DNA of 64,000 bases from Adiantum capillus-veneris (taxonomy: Eukaryota > Streptophyta > Polypodiopsida > Polypodiales > Pteridaceae), in the NCBI GenBank assembly GCA_014529385.2, contig CM043951.1:111869469-111933468 (forward strand), written 5' to 3'. Numbering within the stretch: position 1 is the stretch's first letter; every line of letters begins with the position of its first letter. The translations under genes and the position numbers were made by a program. The notes under the pieces were generated by a model. It ran no database searches. It was not told where the DNA came from and saw nothing but the letters and a program-made list of their open reading frames with translations. This document shows, one piece after another, positions 1-11,038 of this stretch.

Positions 1-467
1 CAATGGCACTTTTCATCCAAAACTTGTTCGTCTCCTCGAGCTCTTCGATATGAGTTCTAGGTTTGCGTCAATCGGAGTTTGCAGCAGAAAGTTATGCTGT
101 TTTTACTACAATTGAGCTTGACGCAGCTTTCTTCGTCCTACTTCTTTGTGAAGCGTCCGCGATCGTTTTTCTTATTTTGGCGTTAACTTTTTCGAGAAGA
201 TTTATCTTTTTTCTATTCGTATTGTGGCCGTCAATCTTGCGTCTCACGCCACTCTATTTTGAGGACTCGTTTATTATTAACGTCTCCTTTACCCTGCCTT
301 TTTTGGGTGACGTCTCTCACATCTTTGGACGTTCCTTGAGCATCCTTCTTACGTTTATCATTGACAGAACGCAGTACTCATATCTCTCTCATTCTCAATT
401 GCGGACTTCACCATATATGGTGTGCAGATTCTGCGATCTTATCTTATACGTATTCTCGCAACAAGAT

Positions 468-2249
468 ATGGCTTTGAATATTCTCATCAACGGCTTTCCT
501 TCTGGCCAGCGTTCTGTTCCTCCTTTCCAAGGTCAAGGATTTCCAGGCTGGAAAGCAAAGATGTTGTTAATTCTTGAAGGTGATGAACTCTCCGATGTTG
601 TTCTTGGAAATCGTGTTTGTCTGCCTCAGCCTGCTGGTACGGATAATGATAACGTGCTTATCACTGAAGGACCTATATTTGAATATTGGAATGTTGCCTA
701 TACGGATTGGCAACCACGTGATAAAGCAGCTTGTCGGTATATTCTTTCTGCTCTTACTGGTTCCCTTTTGCTTGATATGTATGAACTGCCTACTTCCCAC
801 GACGTATCGAAGTATCTTATTGCAAACTTTCAGAAGAAATATGTTACAGAAATACTTTATTTGAGAGGGTTTCTTAACAAGTTACAATATGAAGTTGGTA
901 CTGCCATGACGGGACATATTGAATCTTTCAAATCTATTATTAATCAACTTGCTATTGCCGGTGGTCCTGTTCCACAAAAGCGACTGATTACACTTCTCCT
1001 TGATACGGTGAAGGACTCTTCTTATGATAACATTGTTACTATTCTCTCTAGTAAAGATGGTCTTGATTTCGACCAAGCTTGCATGTCTTTAATTGAATAC
1101 TCTCAACGTCAAGAACGTCGGAATGCTGGTCACGATACAGCTATGATTTCACAAGAGGAGACTAAGTGACAATAGATGGAACGTGCTTTTTATGCTCGAA
1201 CGCGTTCATTTCAACGAGGAAACCGCAGAGGTGGCCGTCGCGGTAATATTTTCTCTCGTCTCAGATTTCCTAATAAGCAATGTTCTTACTGCAACAGAAA
1301 TGGCCATACTGAAGATGATTGTTGGGCACGTCAATATGATGAAGAACACAATATTACCACAAAACAACCACGTTTATCTAGAGACTCTTCTTCTTCTTCT
1401 TGTGAATATTGTGGACGATCTGATCATCCCACTCATATGTGCTATAAGCGTCGATTCGACACAGATCGGAATAGAGCATATGCTACTGAACATCGAAACA
1501 ACATTGTACCAGAAACAAGCTATGTCCTATGTTCAGTTGCTCCAGACAGAATACTTCATGTACGTGATGGATCACTTTTTATTGTCGATTCTGGTGCTAC
1601 AGGAAATATGACATATTAGTCTAAGTGGCTCCATAACTATCATCCACTACAAGTTCAACGTGTTGTTTATCTGGCTGATGATACTACTTGTCAAGTAAAG
1701 GGTATTGGAGACTTATATCTTGGTACCTTATCTTCTTCCACTCGAATTTTGCGAGGAGTATTACATGTACCAGATCTTCAACGTAATCCTCTTTTAGTTG
1801 CTAGACTTGTTGATCTTGGTCTGTTTGTTGGATTTGATTATACCAAATGCCGAATTGAGAAAGATGGACAGACTATAGCCACTGCTCCTTGAAACGGTAA
1901 TTTGTTTGAACTCCCTCTCAATGATGCTGTAGCAAATATTGTCACTGCTCTAGGTGATCATAATTGCAAAGTATGGCATCACCGTTTTGTTCATGCTGAT
2001 TTCTCGAATCTCCTTGATTCTTAACGTCGTGATCTTGTTCATGGCATGGATCTTAAAGTCCATCCCCATATGGGAATTTGTGAATTTTGTGCTCTTGGGA
2101 AACACAATCGTAAACCCTTTCCACTTTCAAATACAACTCATTCTCATGACATATTTGATCTTGTTCATACTGATATATGTGGACCTCTACCTTCTTCGAG
2201 ATCACAATATCGCTACTTCATTACTTTCATTGATGATTTCTCAAGGTAT
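468..2249 (+). pseudogene. copia A gag-protease-integrase N-part (segment 1)
   Basis: The first plausible ATG is at 468, matching the gag start of copies B and C. The frame runs on to the left end of the window from a TTG, but that stretch is leader. Visible in order are the gag domain, two CX2CX4HX4C zinc knuckles (about 1279-1420), a protease VDSGAT motif (about 1582-1600), the GAG-pre-integrase HH..CxxC zinc site and the first integrase aspartate (DICGPLP). The segment is cut by the copia B insertion just after the integrase FIDDFSR motif. In-frame stops are TGA 1167-1169, TAG 1173-1175, TAG 1617-1619, TGA 1890-1892 and TAA 2022-2024. Copy B has sense codons at all five places. Confidence 0.9.
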
Positions 2250-2392
2250 TGTTGGAGCTATATATGGCTCACTCTACTCAACTTGGTCTCACCTATATAT
2301 TTGTATCTTGTCCTCAATATGAATCAGTCTTTGGGAGCGTATATGGTGTGTCTCTTGTCTCGTCTCTCTCTCTTTCTCTCTACATCTCAACA
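2250..2392 (+). repeat. 5' LTR of copia B (143 bp)
   Basis: The LTR starts TGTTGGAGCTATATATGG and ends CATCTCAACA. The terminal TGTTG...CAACA is an inverted repeat. A CT-rich tract (cgtctctctctctttctctc) precedes the end. It is identical to the 3' copy at 7599-7741 except for one base. At 143 bp it is very short for a copia element. Confidence 0.96.
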
Positions 2393-2404
2393 TGGTATCA
2401 GAGC
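2393..2404 (+). other. primer-binding site, initiator tRNA-Met type
   Basis: TGGTATCAGAGC follows the LTR directly. It is the usual plant copia primer site, complementary to the 3' end of initiator tRNA-Met. Copy C has TGGTATCAAAGC (14631-14642) and copy D TGGTATCAGAGT (37654-37665). Confidence 0.95.
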
Positions 2405-3162
2405 AGTAACGATCATGCGCCGATTCAATTCATGGTGACAAAACAGTATGTGAATGCGATTTGCATGTAAGATTCAAAAACTGCTATAAATTTTATTTTT
2501 CAGCATTGATTCTTGTTAATTGTGGTTGTTTTGTGTTAAGAAGAATATGATTAGTGTTTTGTGTGACGTTTATTGCTAATCAATCTAATTGTTGATTACA
2601 TTTTCTTGTTGATGACACCCTGAACTTCATCTCAATTTTTCTTGCTGTTCTGCTTAAAATTTGGAGAAACGAGAAAAGCGCAATGGAGCGTAGCGCAATG
2701 GCACTATTCATCCAAAACTTGTTCGTCTCCTCGAGCTCTTCGATTTGAGTTCTAGGTTTGCGTCAATCGGAGTTCGCAGCAAAAAGTTATGCTGTTTTTA
2801 CTGCAATTGAGCTTGACGCAGCTTTCTTCGTCCTACTTCTTCGTGAAGCGTCCGCGATCGTTTTTCTTATTTTGGCATTAACTTTTTCGAGAAGATTTAG
2901 CTTTTTGCTATTCATATTGTGGCCGTCAATCTTGCGTCTCACGCCACTCTATTTTGAGGACTCTTTTATTATTAACGTCTCCTTTACCCTGCCCTTTTTG
3001 GGTGACGTCTCTCACATCTTTGGAAGTTCCTTGAGCATCCTTCTTACGTTTATCGTTGACAGAATGCAGTCCTCATATCTCTCTCATTCTCAGTTGCGAC
3101 CTTCACCATATATGGTGTGCAAATTCTGCGATCTTATCTTATACGTCTTCTCGCAACAAGAT
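2405..3162 (+). other. copia B leader
   Basis: This 758-bp stretch separates the primer site from the gag ATG. It is conserved in copies A, C and D. An open frame in phase with gag runs through its second half from a TTG at 2758, but no in-phase ATG with good support precedes 3163, so I treat it as untranslated leader. It could contain a packaging signal; nothing in the sequence proves that. Confidence 0.6.
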
Positions 3163-6100
3163 ATGGCTATGAATATTCTCGTCAACGGCTTCCCTTCTGG
3201 CCAGCGTTCTGTTCCTCCTTTCCAAGGTCAAGGTTTTCCAGGCTGGAAAGCAAAGATGTTGTTAATTCTTGAAGGCGATGAACTCTCCGATGTTGTTCTT
3301 GGAAATCGTGTTTGTCCGCCTCAACCTGTTGATACGGATAATGATAACGTGCTTATCACTGAAGGACCTATATTTGAAGATTGGAATGTTGCCTATATGG
3401 ATTGGCAACGACGTGATAAAGCAGCTCGTCGGTATATTCTTTCTGCTCTTACTGATTCCCTTTTGCTTGATATGTACGAACTGCCTACTTCCCACGACGT
3501 ATGGAAGTACCTTATTGCAAACTTTCAGAAGAAATCTGTCACAGAAATACTTTATTTGAGAGGGTTGCTTAACAAGTTACAATATGAAGTTGGTACTGCC
3601 ATGACGGGACATATTGAATCTTTCAAATCTATTATTCATCAACTTGCTGCTGCCGGTGATCCTGTTCCACAAAAGCAACTGATTACACTTCTCCTTGATA
3701 CGGTGAAGGACTCTTCTTATCATAACATTGTTACTATTCTCTCTAATAAAGATGGTCTTAATTTCGACCAAGCCTGCATGTCTTTAATTGAATACTCTCA
3801 ACGTCAAGAACGTCGTAATTCTAGTCATGATACAGCTATGATTTCACACGAGGAGACTGAGTCACAACAGATGGAACGGGCTTTTTATGCTCGAAGGCGT
3901 CCGTTTCAACGAGGAAATCGCAGAGGTGGCCGTCGCGGTAATATTTTCTCTCGTCTCAGATTTCCTAATAAGCAATGTTCTTACTGCAACAGAAATGGCC
4001 ATACTGAAGATGATTGTTGGGCACGTCAATATGATGAAGAACACAATATTACCACAAAACAACCACGTTTATCTAGAGACTCTTATTCTTCTTCTTGTGA
4101 ATATTGTGGACGATCTGATCATCCCACTCATATGTGCTATAAGCGTCGATTCGACACAGATCGGAATAGAGCATATGCTACTGAACATCGAAACAACATT
4201 GTACCAGAAACAAGCTGTGTCCTATGTTCCGTTGCTCCAGACAGAATACTTCATGTACGAGATGGATCACTTTTTATTGTCGATTCTGGTGCTACAGGAA
4301 ATATGACATATCAGTCTAAGTGGCTCCATAACTATCATCCACTGCCAGTTCAACGTGTTGTTTATCTTGCTGATGATACTACTTGTCAAGTAAAGGGTAT
4401 TGGAGACTTATATCTTGGTACCTTATCTTCTTCCACTCGAATTTTGCGAGGAGTATTACATGTACCAGATCTTCAACGTAATCTTCTTTCAGTTGCTAGA
4501 CTTGTTGATCTTGGTCTGTTTGTTGGATTTGATCATACCAAATGCCGAATTGAGAAAGATGGACAGACTATAGCCACTGCTCCTCGAAATGGTAATTTCT
4601 TTGAACTCTCTCTCAACGATGCTGTAGCAAATGTTGTCACTACTCCAGGTGATCATGATTGCAAAGTATGGCATCACCGTTTTGTTCATGCTGATTTCTC
4701 AAAACTCCTTGATCTTCAACGTCGTGATCTTGTTCATGGCATGGATCTTAAAGCCCATCCTCATATGGGAATTTGTGAATTTTGTGCTCTTGGGAAACAC
4801 AATCGCAAACCCTTTTCTCTTTCAAATACAACTCATTCTCATGACATATTGGATCTTGTTCATATTGATATATGTGGACCTCTACCTTCTTCGAGATCAC
4901 AATATCGCTACTTCATTACTTTCATTGATGATTTCTCAAGGTATACGACTATATTTCTACTTAGACAAAAATCTGAAGCCTTATCTGTTTTCAAACAATT
5001 CCACAAGGCTGCGGAACTTCAAACTGGTCGTCGCCTTAAGAAGCTTCATAGTGACAATGGAGGCGAATATGTTTCTCGAGAGTTTATGAGTTACTGTGCT
5101 GACAGTGGAATTCATCATGAATACACTATTCCATATTCGCCTCAACAGAACGGAGTTGCTGAACGAAAGAATCGCACTATTCTCAACGCTGTAAGATGTA
5201 TGCTGATTCATTCTGGCTTATCTCGTGTTTTTTGGGCTGAAGCTACTTTGACAACAACATTTATTTAGAATCATCTTCCTACTACTGCACCCTCTGGTAA
5301 GATACCCATCACAGCATGGATAGGTGACATTCCTTCTGTATCTCATTTTCGAACCTTTGGATGTATTGCTTATATTCATGTTCCCAAAGAAACACGAACA
5401 AAGCTTGATGCTCCTGGTCTTAAAGTTATTTTTATTGGATATTCTGACACTTCCAAAGGCTACAAATTCTATGACCCTTCCTCCAAGAAAGTAACTGTGA
5501 ATCGTGATGCTACTTTTAACGAACAGCTTATGGGAGGCTCATGGTCCATGGATGATTCTGATGATACTAAATCATTGCTTCAGGCTTTTCCATTTCTTTC
5601 AAAAGATGAAACACTTCCTATAGAGCAACTTTCCTCCTCACAACCATCCATTCCAAATGTTACCAATGATGATATTGATATTTTTGTTGATCTGCTTATT
5701 GATTTTGAACATGGCTCATGTCATGTTTATGATGACGATATTGCTGATAATGCTTTTTCTACTTCCGAAGATCCCATTACTTATGATGAAGCTATCTCTT
5801 CACCACAAAAGGATCAATGGCAAGAGGCTATGGAAGCAGAGTACGATTCTCTTATCTCTAAAGTTACATGGATACTAACTGAATTACCTCTTGGTCGTAC
5901 AACTATTAAATGTAAGTGGGTGTATAAGACAAAAGTAAAAGTAGATGGATCTTTTGACAAGTTCAAGGCGCGTTTAGTTGCAAAAGGTTATTCCCAAGTA
6001 GCTAGTGTTGATTATCAAGAGAATTTTTCACCAGTTGTTCGCATTACAAGTGTTCGAGTTTTATTGGCATTTGCTGTTCAATTTGATTTAGAAGCTCATC

Positions 6101-7350
6101 AAATGGATGTGCGAACTGCTTTTCTTAATGGTGACTTGGAAGAGGAAATTTATATGGAACAACCAGAAGGGTTTGTTATTCCAGGTAAAGAAGACCTTGT
6201 TGCTCAACTCCATAAGGCATTATATGGTCTCAAACAAGCTTCGCGAGCCTGGTATACAAAATTTGATCTTTTTCTCACCTCTAAAGGATTCATCTCTTGC
6301 TCGTCAGACCCCAACTTATACATGAAACGCCAAGGTAGCAGTTTTGTGATTCTTGCTCTTTATGTGGATGATACCATCCTTGTTTCCAATGATTTGGGAT
6401 TTCTTCAACAAGTGAACAAGTTATTGTCTTCTTCATTTGATATGGTGGATCTTGGAGAGATTCACTCGTGTCTTGGCATTCAAATCCAACCGAACCCTAC
6501 AAACGGTATTTTATTCCTTCGACAGTGAAAGTTTATTGCAGATACTATTCAAAAATTTGGTATGGAATCTGCACATTCAGCCAACACACCTTGTCTTGCA
6601 AGCTCTACGAAGAACACCTCTGACAATGGCGGTCAACTTGTCACAAATCAACCTTATGCTAACTTGATTGGATGCCTTCAGTTTGTTGGCATGAACACTC
6701 GTCCTGATATTCTGTTTGCTGCTAATTATCTTGGAAAACATCTTGCATGTCCTTCTCTTAGGCATTGGTCTGCTGCAAAGCATGTGTTGAAATACTTGAA
6801 AGGCACTACAGATTTTGGTTTAGTCTATCGACGACAACTCACATCGGATTCTATGCAATCTCTTTCTCTTTTGGGTTACACAGATGCAGACTGGGCAAGC
6901 TCACATTTATCTATGCGATCTACTAGTGAAAATTGCTTCTTTATAAATGGTTGTCTTGTTTCCTGGACTAGCAAGAAACAACGTTGTGTTGCAGTTTCTA
7001 CGACTGAGTCAGAATATGTTGCGGCATCACTTGCAGCTCGTGAGTTGATTTGGCTTCGACAAATGCTGGTTGATATTGGTCACTCTCCTCTTTCTAGCAC
7101 ACCCTTGCGGTGTGACAACCAAAGTGCTATTAGTCTTGCAAAAGACTATGTTCAACATAATAAGTCAAAGCACATTGCTGTCCATTATCATTATGTCAGG
7201 TATGAAGTACGCAAAGGAACCATTATGGTTGAACACTGTCCAAGTGACCAGATGCTTGCAGACATTTTGACCAAAGGCCTCAACGAGTCACTTTTCATCC
7301 TCTTGCGCTCGGAGCTTGGAGTTGCTTCGACCTCACTCTTTCTAGATTAG
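3163..7350 (+). pseudogene. copia B gag-pol polyprotein, two nonsense codons
   Basis: This is a single frame of about 1396 codons from ATG 3163. Approximate residues: gag domain 1-260; zinc knuckles CSYCNRNGHTEDDC near 271 and CEYCGRSDHPTHMC near 312; protease DSGAT near 372; GAG-pre-integrase H-H-C-C zinc site near 503; integrase catalytic D near 568, D near 630 and E near 665 (35-residue D-E spacing); RT with QMDVRTAFLNGD near 980 and YVDD near 1066; RNase H TDADW near 1239. This PR-IN-RT-RH order is diagnostic of Ty1/copia. The frame is broken by TAG 5266-5268 (CAG in copia A) and TGA 6526-6528 (TCA in copia C). All catalytic motifs survive, so very few changes separate it from an open frame. 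Confidence 0.95.
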
Positions 7351-7590
7351 CTTCTTTGCTATTGTAATAGCTTCGTACATATGACATTGTAATCTTTTAG
7401 GTATTATGCACTATGCACACTCCACATTTGCACATTGTGATCTCTAAGTCACTTGAATATTTGTACATAGATGCACAATTCACTTTCACATCATCATCGC
7501 TGGTTCATATTTTCACATTGTATAGGGGCTTGGGTTTTTCCCTTGAACTCCCCAAGGGTTTTTTCATCCAAAGCTAGAGACCTTTGTTTG

Positions 7591-7598
7591 AGTGGGGG
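7591..7598 (+). other. polypurine tract of copia B
   Basis: AGTGGGGG lies directly before the 3' LTR and is repeated before the 3' LTRs of copies A and C. Its position fits the plus-strand priming site used in reverse transcription. Confidence 0.85.
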
Positions 7599-7741
7599 TG
7601 TTGGAGCTATATATGGCTCACTCTACTCAACTTGGTCTCACCTATATATTTGTATCTTGTCCTCAATATAAATCAGTCTTTGGGAGCGTATATGGTGTGT
7701 CTCTTGTCTCGTCTCTCTCTCTTTCTCTCTACATCTCAACA
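7599..7741 (+). repeat. 3' LTR of copia B (143 bp)
   Basis: It matches the 5' LTR at 142 of 143 bases, has TG...CA ends, and is followed by the second copy of the target duplication GGTAT at 7742-7746. Confidence 0.96.
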
Positions 7742-8896
7742 GGTATACGACTGTATTTCTACTTAGACAAAAATCTGAAGCCTTATCTGTTTTCAAACAA
7801 TTCCACAAGGCTGCGGAACTTCAAATTGGTCGTCGCCTTAAGAAGCTTCGTAGTGACAATGGAGGCGAATATGTTTCTCGAGAGTTTGTGAGTTACTGTG
7901 CTGACAGTGGAATTCATCATGAACACACTATTCCAAATTTGCCTCAACACAACGGTGTTGCTGAACGAAAGAATCACACTATTCTCAATGTTGTAAGATG
8001 TATGCTGATTCATTCTAGCTTATCTCGTGTTTTCTGGGCTAAAGCTACTTTGACAGCAACATTTATTCAGAATCATCTTCCTACTACTGCACCCTCTGGT
8101 AAGATACCCATCACAGCATGGACAGGTGACATTCCTTCTATATCTCATTTTCGAACCTTTGGATGTATTACTTATATTCATGTTCCCAAAGAAACACCAA
8201 CAAAGCTTGATGCTTCTGGTCTTAAAGTTATTTTTATTGGATATTCTGACACTTCCAAAGGCTACAAATTCTATGACCCTTCCTCCAAGAAAGTAATTGT
8301 GAATCGTGATGCTACTTTTAACGAACAGCTTATGGGAGGCTCATGGTCCATGGATGATTCTGATGATACTAAATCATTGCTTTAGGCTTTTCCATTTCTT
8401 TCAGAAGATGAAAATCTTCCTATAGAGCAACTTTCCTCTTCACAACCATCCATTCCGAATGTTGCCAATGATGATATTGATATTTTTGTTGATCTGCCTA
8501 TTGATTTTGAACATGGCTCATGTCATGTTTATGATGACGATATTGATGATAATGCTTTTTCTACTTCTGAAGATCCCGTTACTTATGATGAAGCTATCTC
8601 TTCACCACAAAAGGATCAATGGCAAGAGGCTATGGTAGCAGAGTACGATTCTCTTATCTCTAAAGGTACATGGATACTAACTGAATTACCTCCTGGTCGT
8701 ACAACTATTAAATGTAAGTGGGTGTCTAAGACAAAAGTAAAAGCAGATGGATCTTTTGACAAGTTCAAGGCGCGTTTAGTTGCAAAAGGTTACTCCCAAG
8801 TAGGTGGTGTTGATTATCAAGAGACTTTTTCACCAGTTGTTCGGATTACAAGTGTTCGAGTTTTATTCGAATTTGTTGTTCAATTTGATTTAGAAG
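7742..8896 (+). pseudogene. copia A integrase C-part and RT N-part (segment 2)
   Basis: Starting with the duplicated GGTAT, the copia A integrase resumes with the second catalytic Asp (SDNGGEY) and the Glu (GVAERKN). It continues through the linker into RT (KARLVAKGYSQV, FSPVVRITSVR) and stops at 8896 where CACTA-1 was inserted. A TAG at 8383-8385 replaces CAG of copies B and C. The reading continues in phase at 21724 after the transposon. Confidence 0.92.
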
Positions 8897-8908
8897 CACT
8901 ACAAGAGG
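8897..8908 (+). repeat. left terminal inverted repeat of CACTA-1
   Basis: CACTACAAGAGG is the exact reverse complement of 21712-21723. The flanking AAG is duplicated at the other end. Confidence 0.96.
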
Positions 8909-8929
8909 TTGTGTGCTCTTGTGACGCTG

Positions 8930-9112
8930 TTAGCGACGGAAATACACTGGGTTTTTATAACCCCCGGCGTCGCTAATAACGTCGCTATAGGCGTCGCTAT
9001 ATAGAGACGCTCATAGCGACAGTTATAGCGACGTTTACACAGAAGTCTATAGCGACGCTCATAGCGACGCTACAGAGCCATAAATAGCGACGGTTATAGC
9101 GACGCCCGAGAG
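8930..9112. repeat. CACTA-1 left subterminal repeat block
   Basis: The 8-10 bp motif TAGCGACG or its complement CGTCGCTA recurs more than ten times in both orientations in under 200 bp. In En/Spm elements such subterminal repeats bind the element-encoded DNA-binding protein (TNPA) needed for transposition. That role is inferred from the family. Confidence 0.85.
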
Positions 9113-9485
9113 AAATTTTTTTTGGTGACAGGGCATTGAATGCCTTGCCACCCATCAACCATATTGTACTTGATTCACTTTTTAAAAAAAGTGCAAGGGT
9201 AGATAATAGACCCAAAATAGTCACCCACAAGACGCATTGTTTGCAAAATTGACAAGCGTAAAATTGACAATTGTACACATCATAGGCAAAATGAATTGAT
9301 TGGAAAATGTAATAATGACAATTGTACAACATCATAGGCATCAAGAATTGATTGGCAAAATGAACTGCGGTGACAAATGTAATAATATACATGGTTCAAA
9401 AAGACGTATAAAATTTGTCTCATGATACATAAGCTATGAGAAACCCTAAACTAATGCTATCTAGCTACAGCTAAACTGACGTCGT
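9113..9485 (-). other. CACTA-1 3' flank, no gene
   Basis: This is AT-rich sequence between the subterminal repeats and the stop codon of the minus-strand gene. It holds two similar stretches, each with a GACAATTGTACA core (9267-9278 and 9316-9327) and a nearby CATCATAGGCA. It probably includes the 3' UTR of the neighbouring gene. No coding signal was seen. Confidence 0.4.
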
Positions 9486-10791
9486 CTAGTCAGACGTCTC
9501 ATCGCGTCCAAGCGGCGTATCTGTCGGATTCTGCAAAAAAAGACAATAAGACAGCTTTCAGTAAGTATAAACATATAACGACATTTATAAAACAATACAA
9601 AAGAAAAGAGTAAACCCTAATATTAACCATGCCGCCGCGAGAACTGAGAATGTCCATCAGGGCGTTTAAGCCCTTCCTACCTGCGTACTCGCGCTCGTAA
9701 GGTGTGGGATCACGTCCTGTCATCGACCACTGTCAAAACATACAAAGATTTCATTATGTTAGAATAAAAAAACTCATAAACCCTAAACTATCGAACATAA
9801 AGAGCAATGCGAAAACACTTACAAAATCGGCCTCAAATGATGCCCATCCACCGCTCCCCAAGTGGTGCGAGCTTCCTGCCTCTACTCGCGCTCTGGCTGC
9901 ATCCTTTTGTTGCTTCCACTTGTCGGGATTCTCGCGCGCTGCTTTCTTCGCATTCTTCCAATCTTCTTTGGCCAGCCAATCTGGCCTGTTCCACCCATGC
10001 TTGATTGCTTTTTTCACTTCGGAACACTTGTGTTTGCAGTATTCGCGCATTCGAATCTTCATCAGGTCTTCATTCAAGCGCTGGTCCCGTGTTGGAACCG
10101 GAAACTCATTATGAAGTATGCTGATGACTCTGTTTTTTAAATCACTTGGTACTTCACTCCATTTGTTTAGTATGTAGTGTCTAAACAGCTGAGAGCAAAG
10201 ACCACGCATGCGCGAGATCACCTTCTTGCCATCATCATCCATGATGATGCTGCCGCTGAAGTCGACGGAGTAAGGCAAGCCCTCTGGCCGTTGACGCGTG
10301 AACCTGGGTGTCCCGGCAGGGGTCTCTAGCGGCGTGTAGATGTGGGTACGGACGTTAGGTGTCTCCACCGGCGTCTGGGCCCCGAAGCAAGGAGTGTCGA
10401 GTGGGGTGGCTCCTGGCGGAGTAGGTAGATGTGTGTAGCTGCTAGGAACAGTCAGCCGTGCAAAACCTGGTGTAGATGGCGATGCTGTGGCTGGTGTGGG
10501 GGCGGGCAAAGAAGGGGAGGGTAAAGAGCCTCGTCGAACACGAGGCGGTGTGGAGGCATCGGTGGCGGAATCCCCACAACAACCGTCACCGCCACCACTA
10601 GAGCGCTGGTGTCTAGATGAGTGTGAAGCTCGTCTCGTCGAGGCCGAAGCTTCGGAGCGCGCCGAATGCTCCGAAAGAGAGGGAGATGCGGATGGAGTAG
10701 GAATGCGCGATGATGCGCCAGAGTGATGACGCTCCACGTACCAATGTCTCTACTGCGGTGACAAAGAAGAAAGAAACTCCTCATCATCCAT
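9486..10791 (-). pseudogene. CACTA-1 second gene, Ptta/En/Spm (TNPA-like) protein
   Basis: The likely start is ATG at 10789-10791 (MDDEEFLSSL), but an in-frame TAG follows at about 10750; the next ATG in phase is 10737. The N-terminal third is Ser/Pro/Thr-rich and disordered with TP-rich repeats (TPVETP, TPLETP). The C-terminal half is basic and contains W.EVP..LK..., FPVPTRDQ and WNRPDWLAKEDW...A, resembling plant Ptta/En/Spm-type transposon proteins. The long exon ends at a GTAAGT donor (9822-9817), then continues WSMTGRDPTPYEREYAGRKG near 9731-9620 and a short last exon ending in TAG 9486-9488. Its likely role is binding subterminal repeats. Only one stop is evident, so it may be nearly intact. 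Confidence 0.7.
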
Positions 10792-11038
10792 ACCTGCATT
10801 AAACACACGAATATTTAAACTTAATATTGAATGAATAGAGTAGACAATGACGCAAAGACCATTAAATACAATGACGTAATGACGCATATAAATACAATGA
10901 CGCAATGAATTGAGTGATAGAAGAGGCAAGTCGATGTGAGCGCGAGTAGAAAAGAGAATTATACACCATGGAAGGTACTTAGAGAGCCAGAGCTTTTACA
11001 ACACGGAGCAAAATTGTTCAAATACAATATTTGTGGCT

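Larger units (their letters stand above)
2250..7741 (+). mobile_element. Ty1/copia LTR retrotransposon B, complete structure, nested in copia A
   Basis: The element is 5492 bp with 143-bp LTRs that differ at only one position (G versus A near LTR position 74). It has TG...CA ends, a perfect 5-bp target duplication GGTAT (2245-2249 and 7742-7746), an initiator-Met primer site and a polypurine tract. The near-identical LTRs point to a recent insertion. The coding frame spans gag to RNase H with only two nonsense codons, so this is the best-preserved copia copy here. It interrupts the integrase of copia A, which resumes exactly at 7747. Confidence 0.97.

Noticed and set aside
63-467. In-frame extension of copia gag upstream of its ATG (also in copies B and C)
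   Set aside because: It begins at TTG, contains hydrophobic low-information sequence, and does not resemble gag. The conserved ATG before NILxNGFPSG is the better start.
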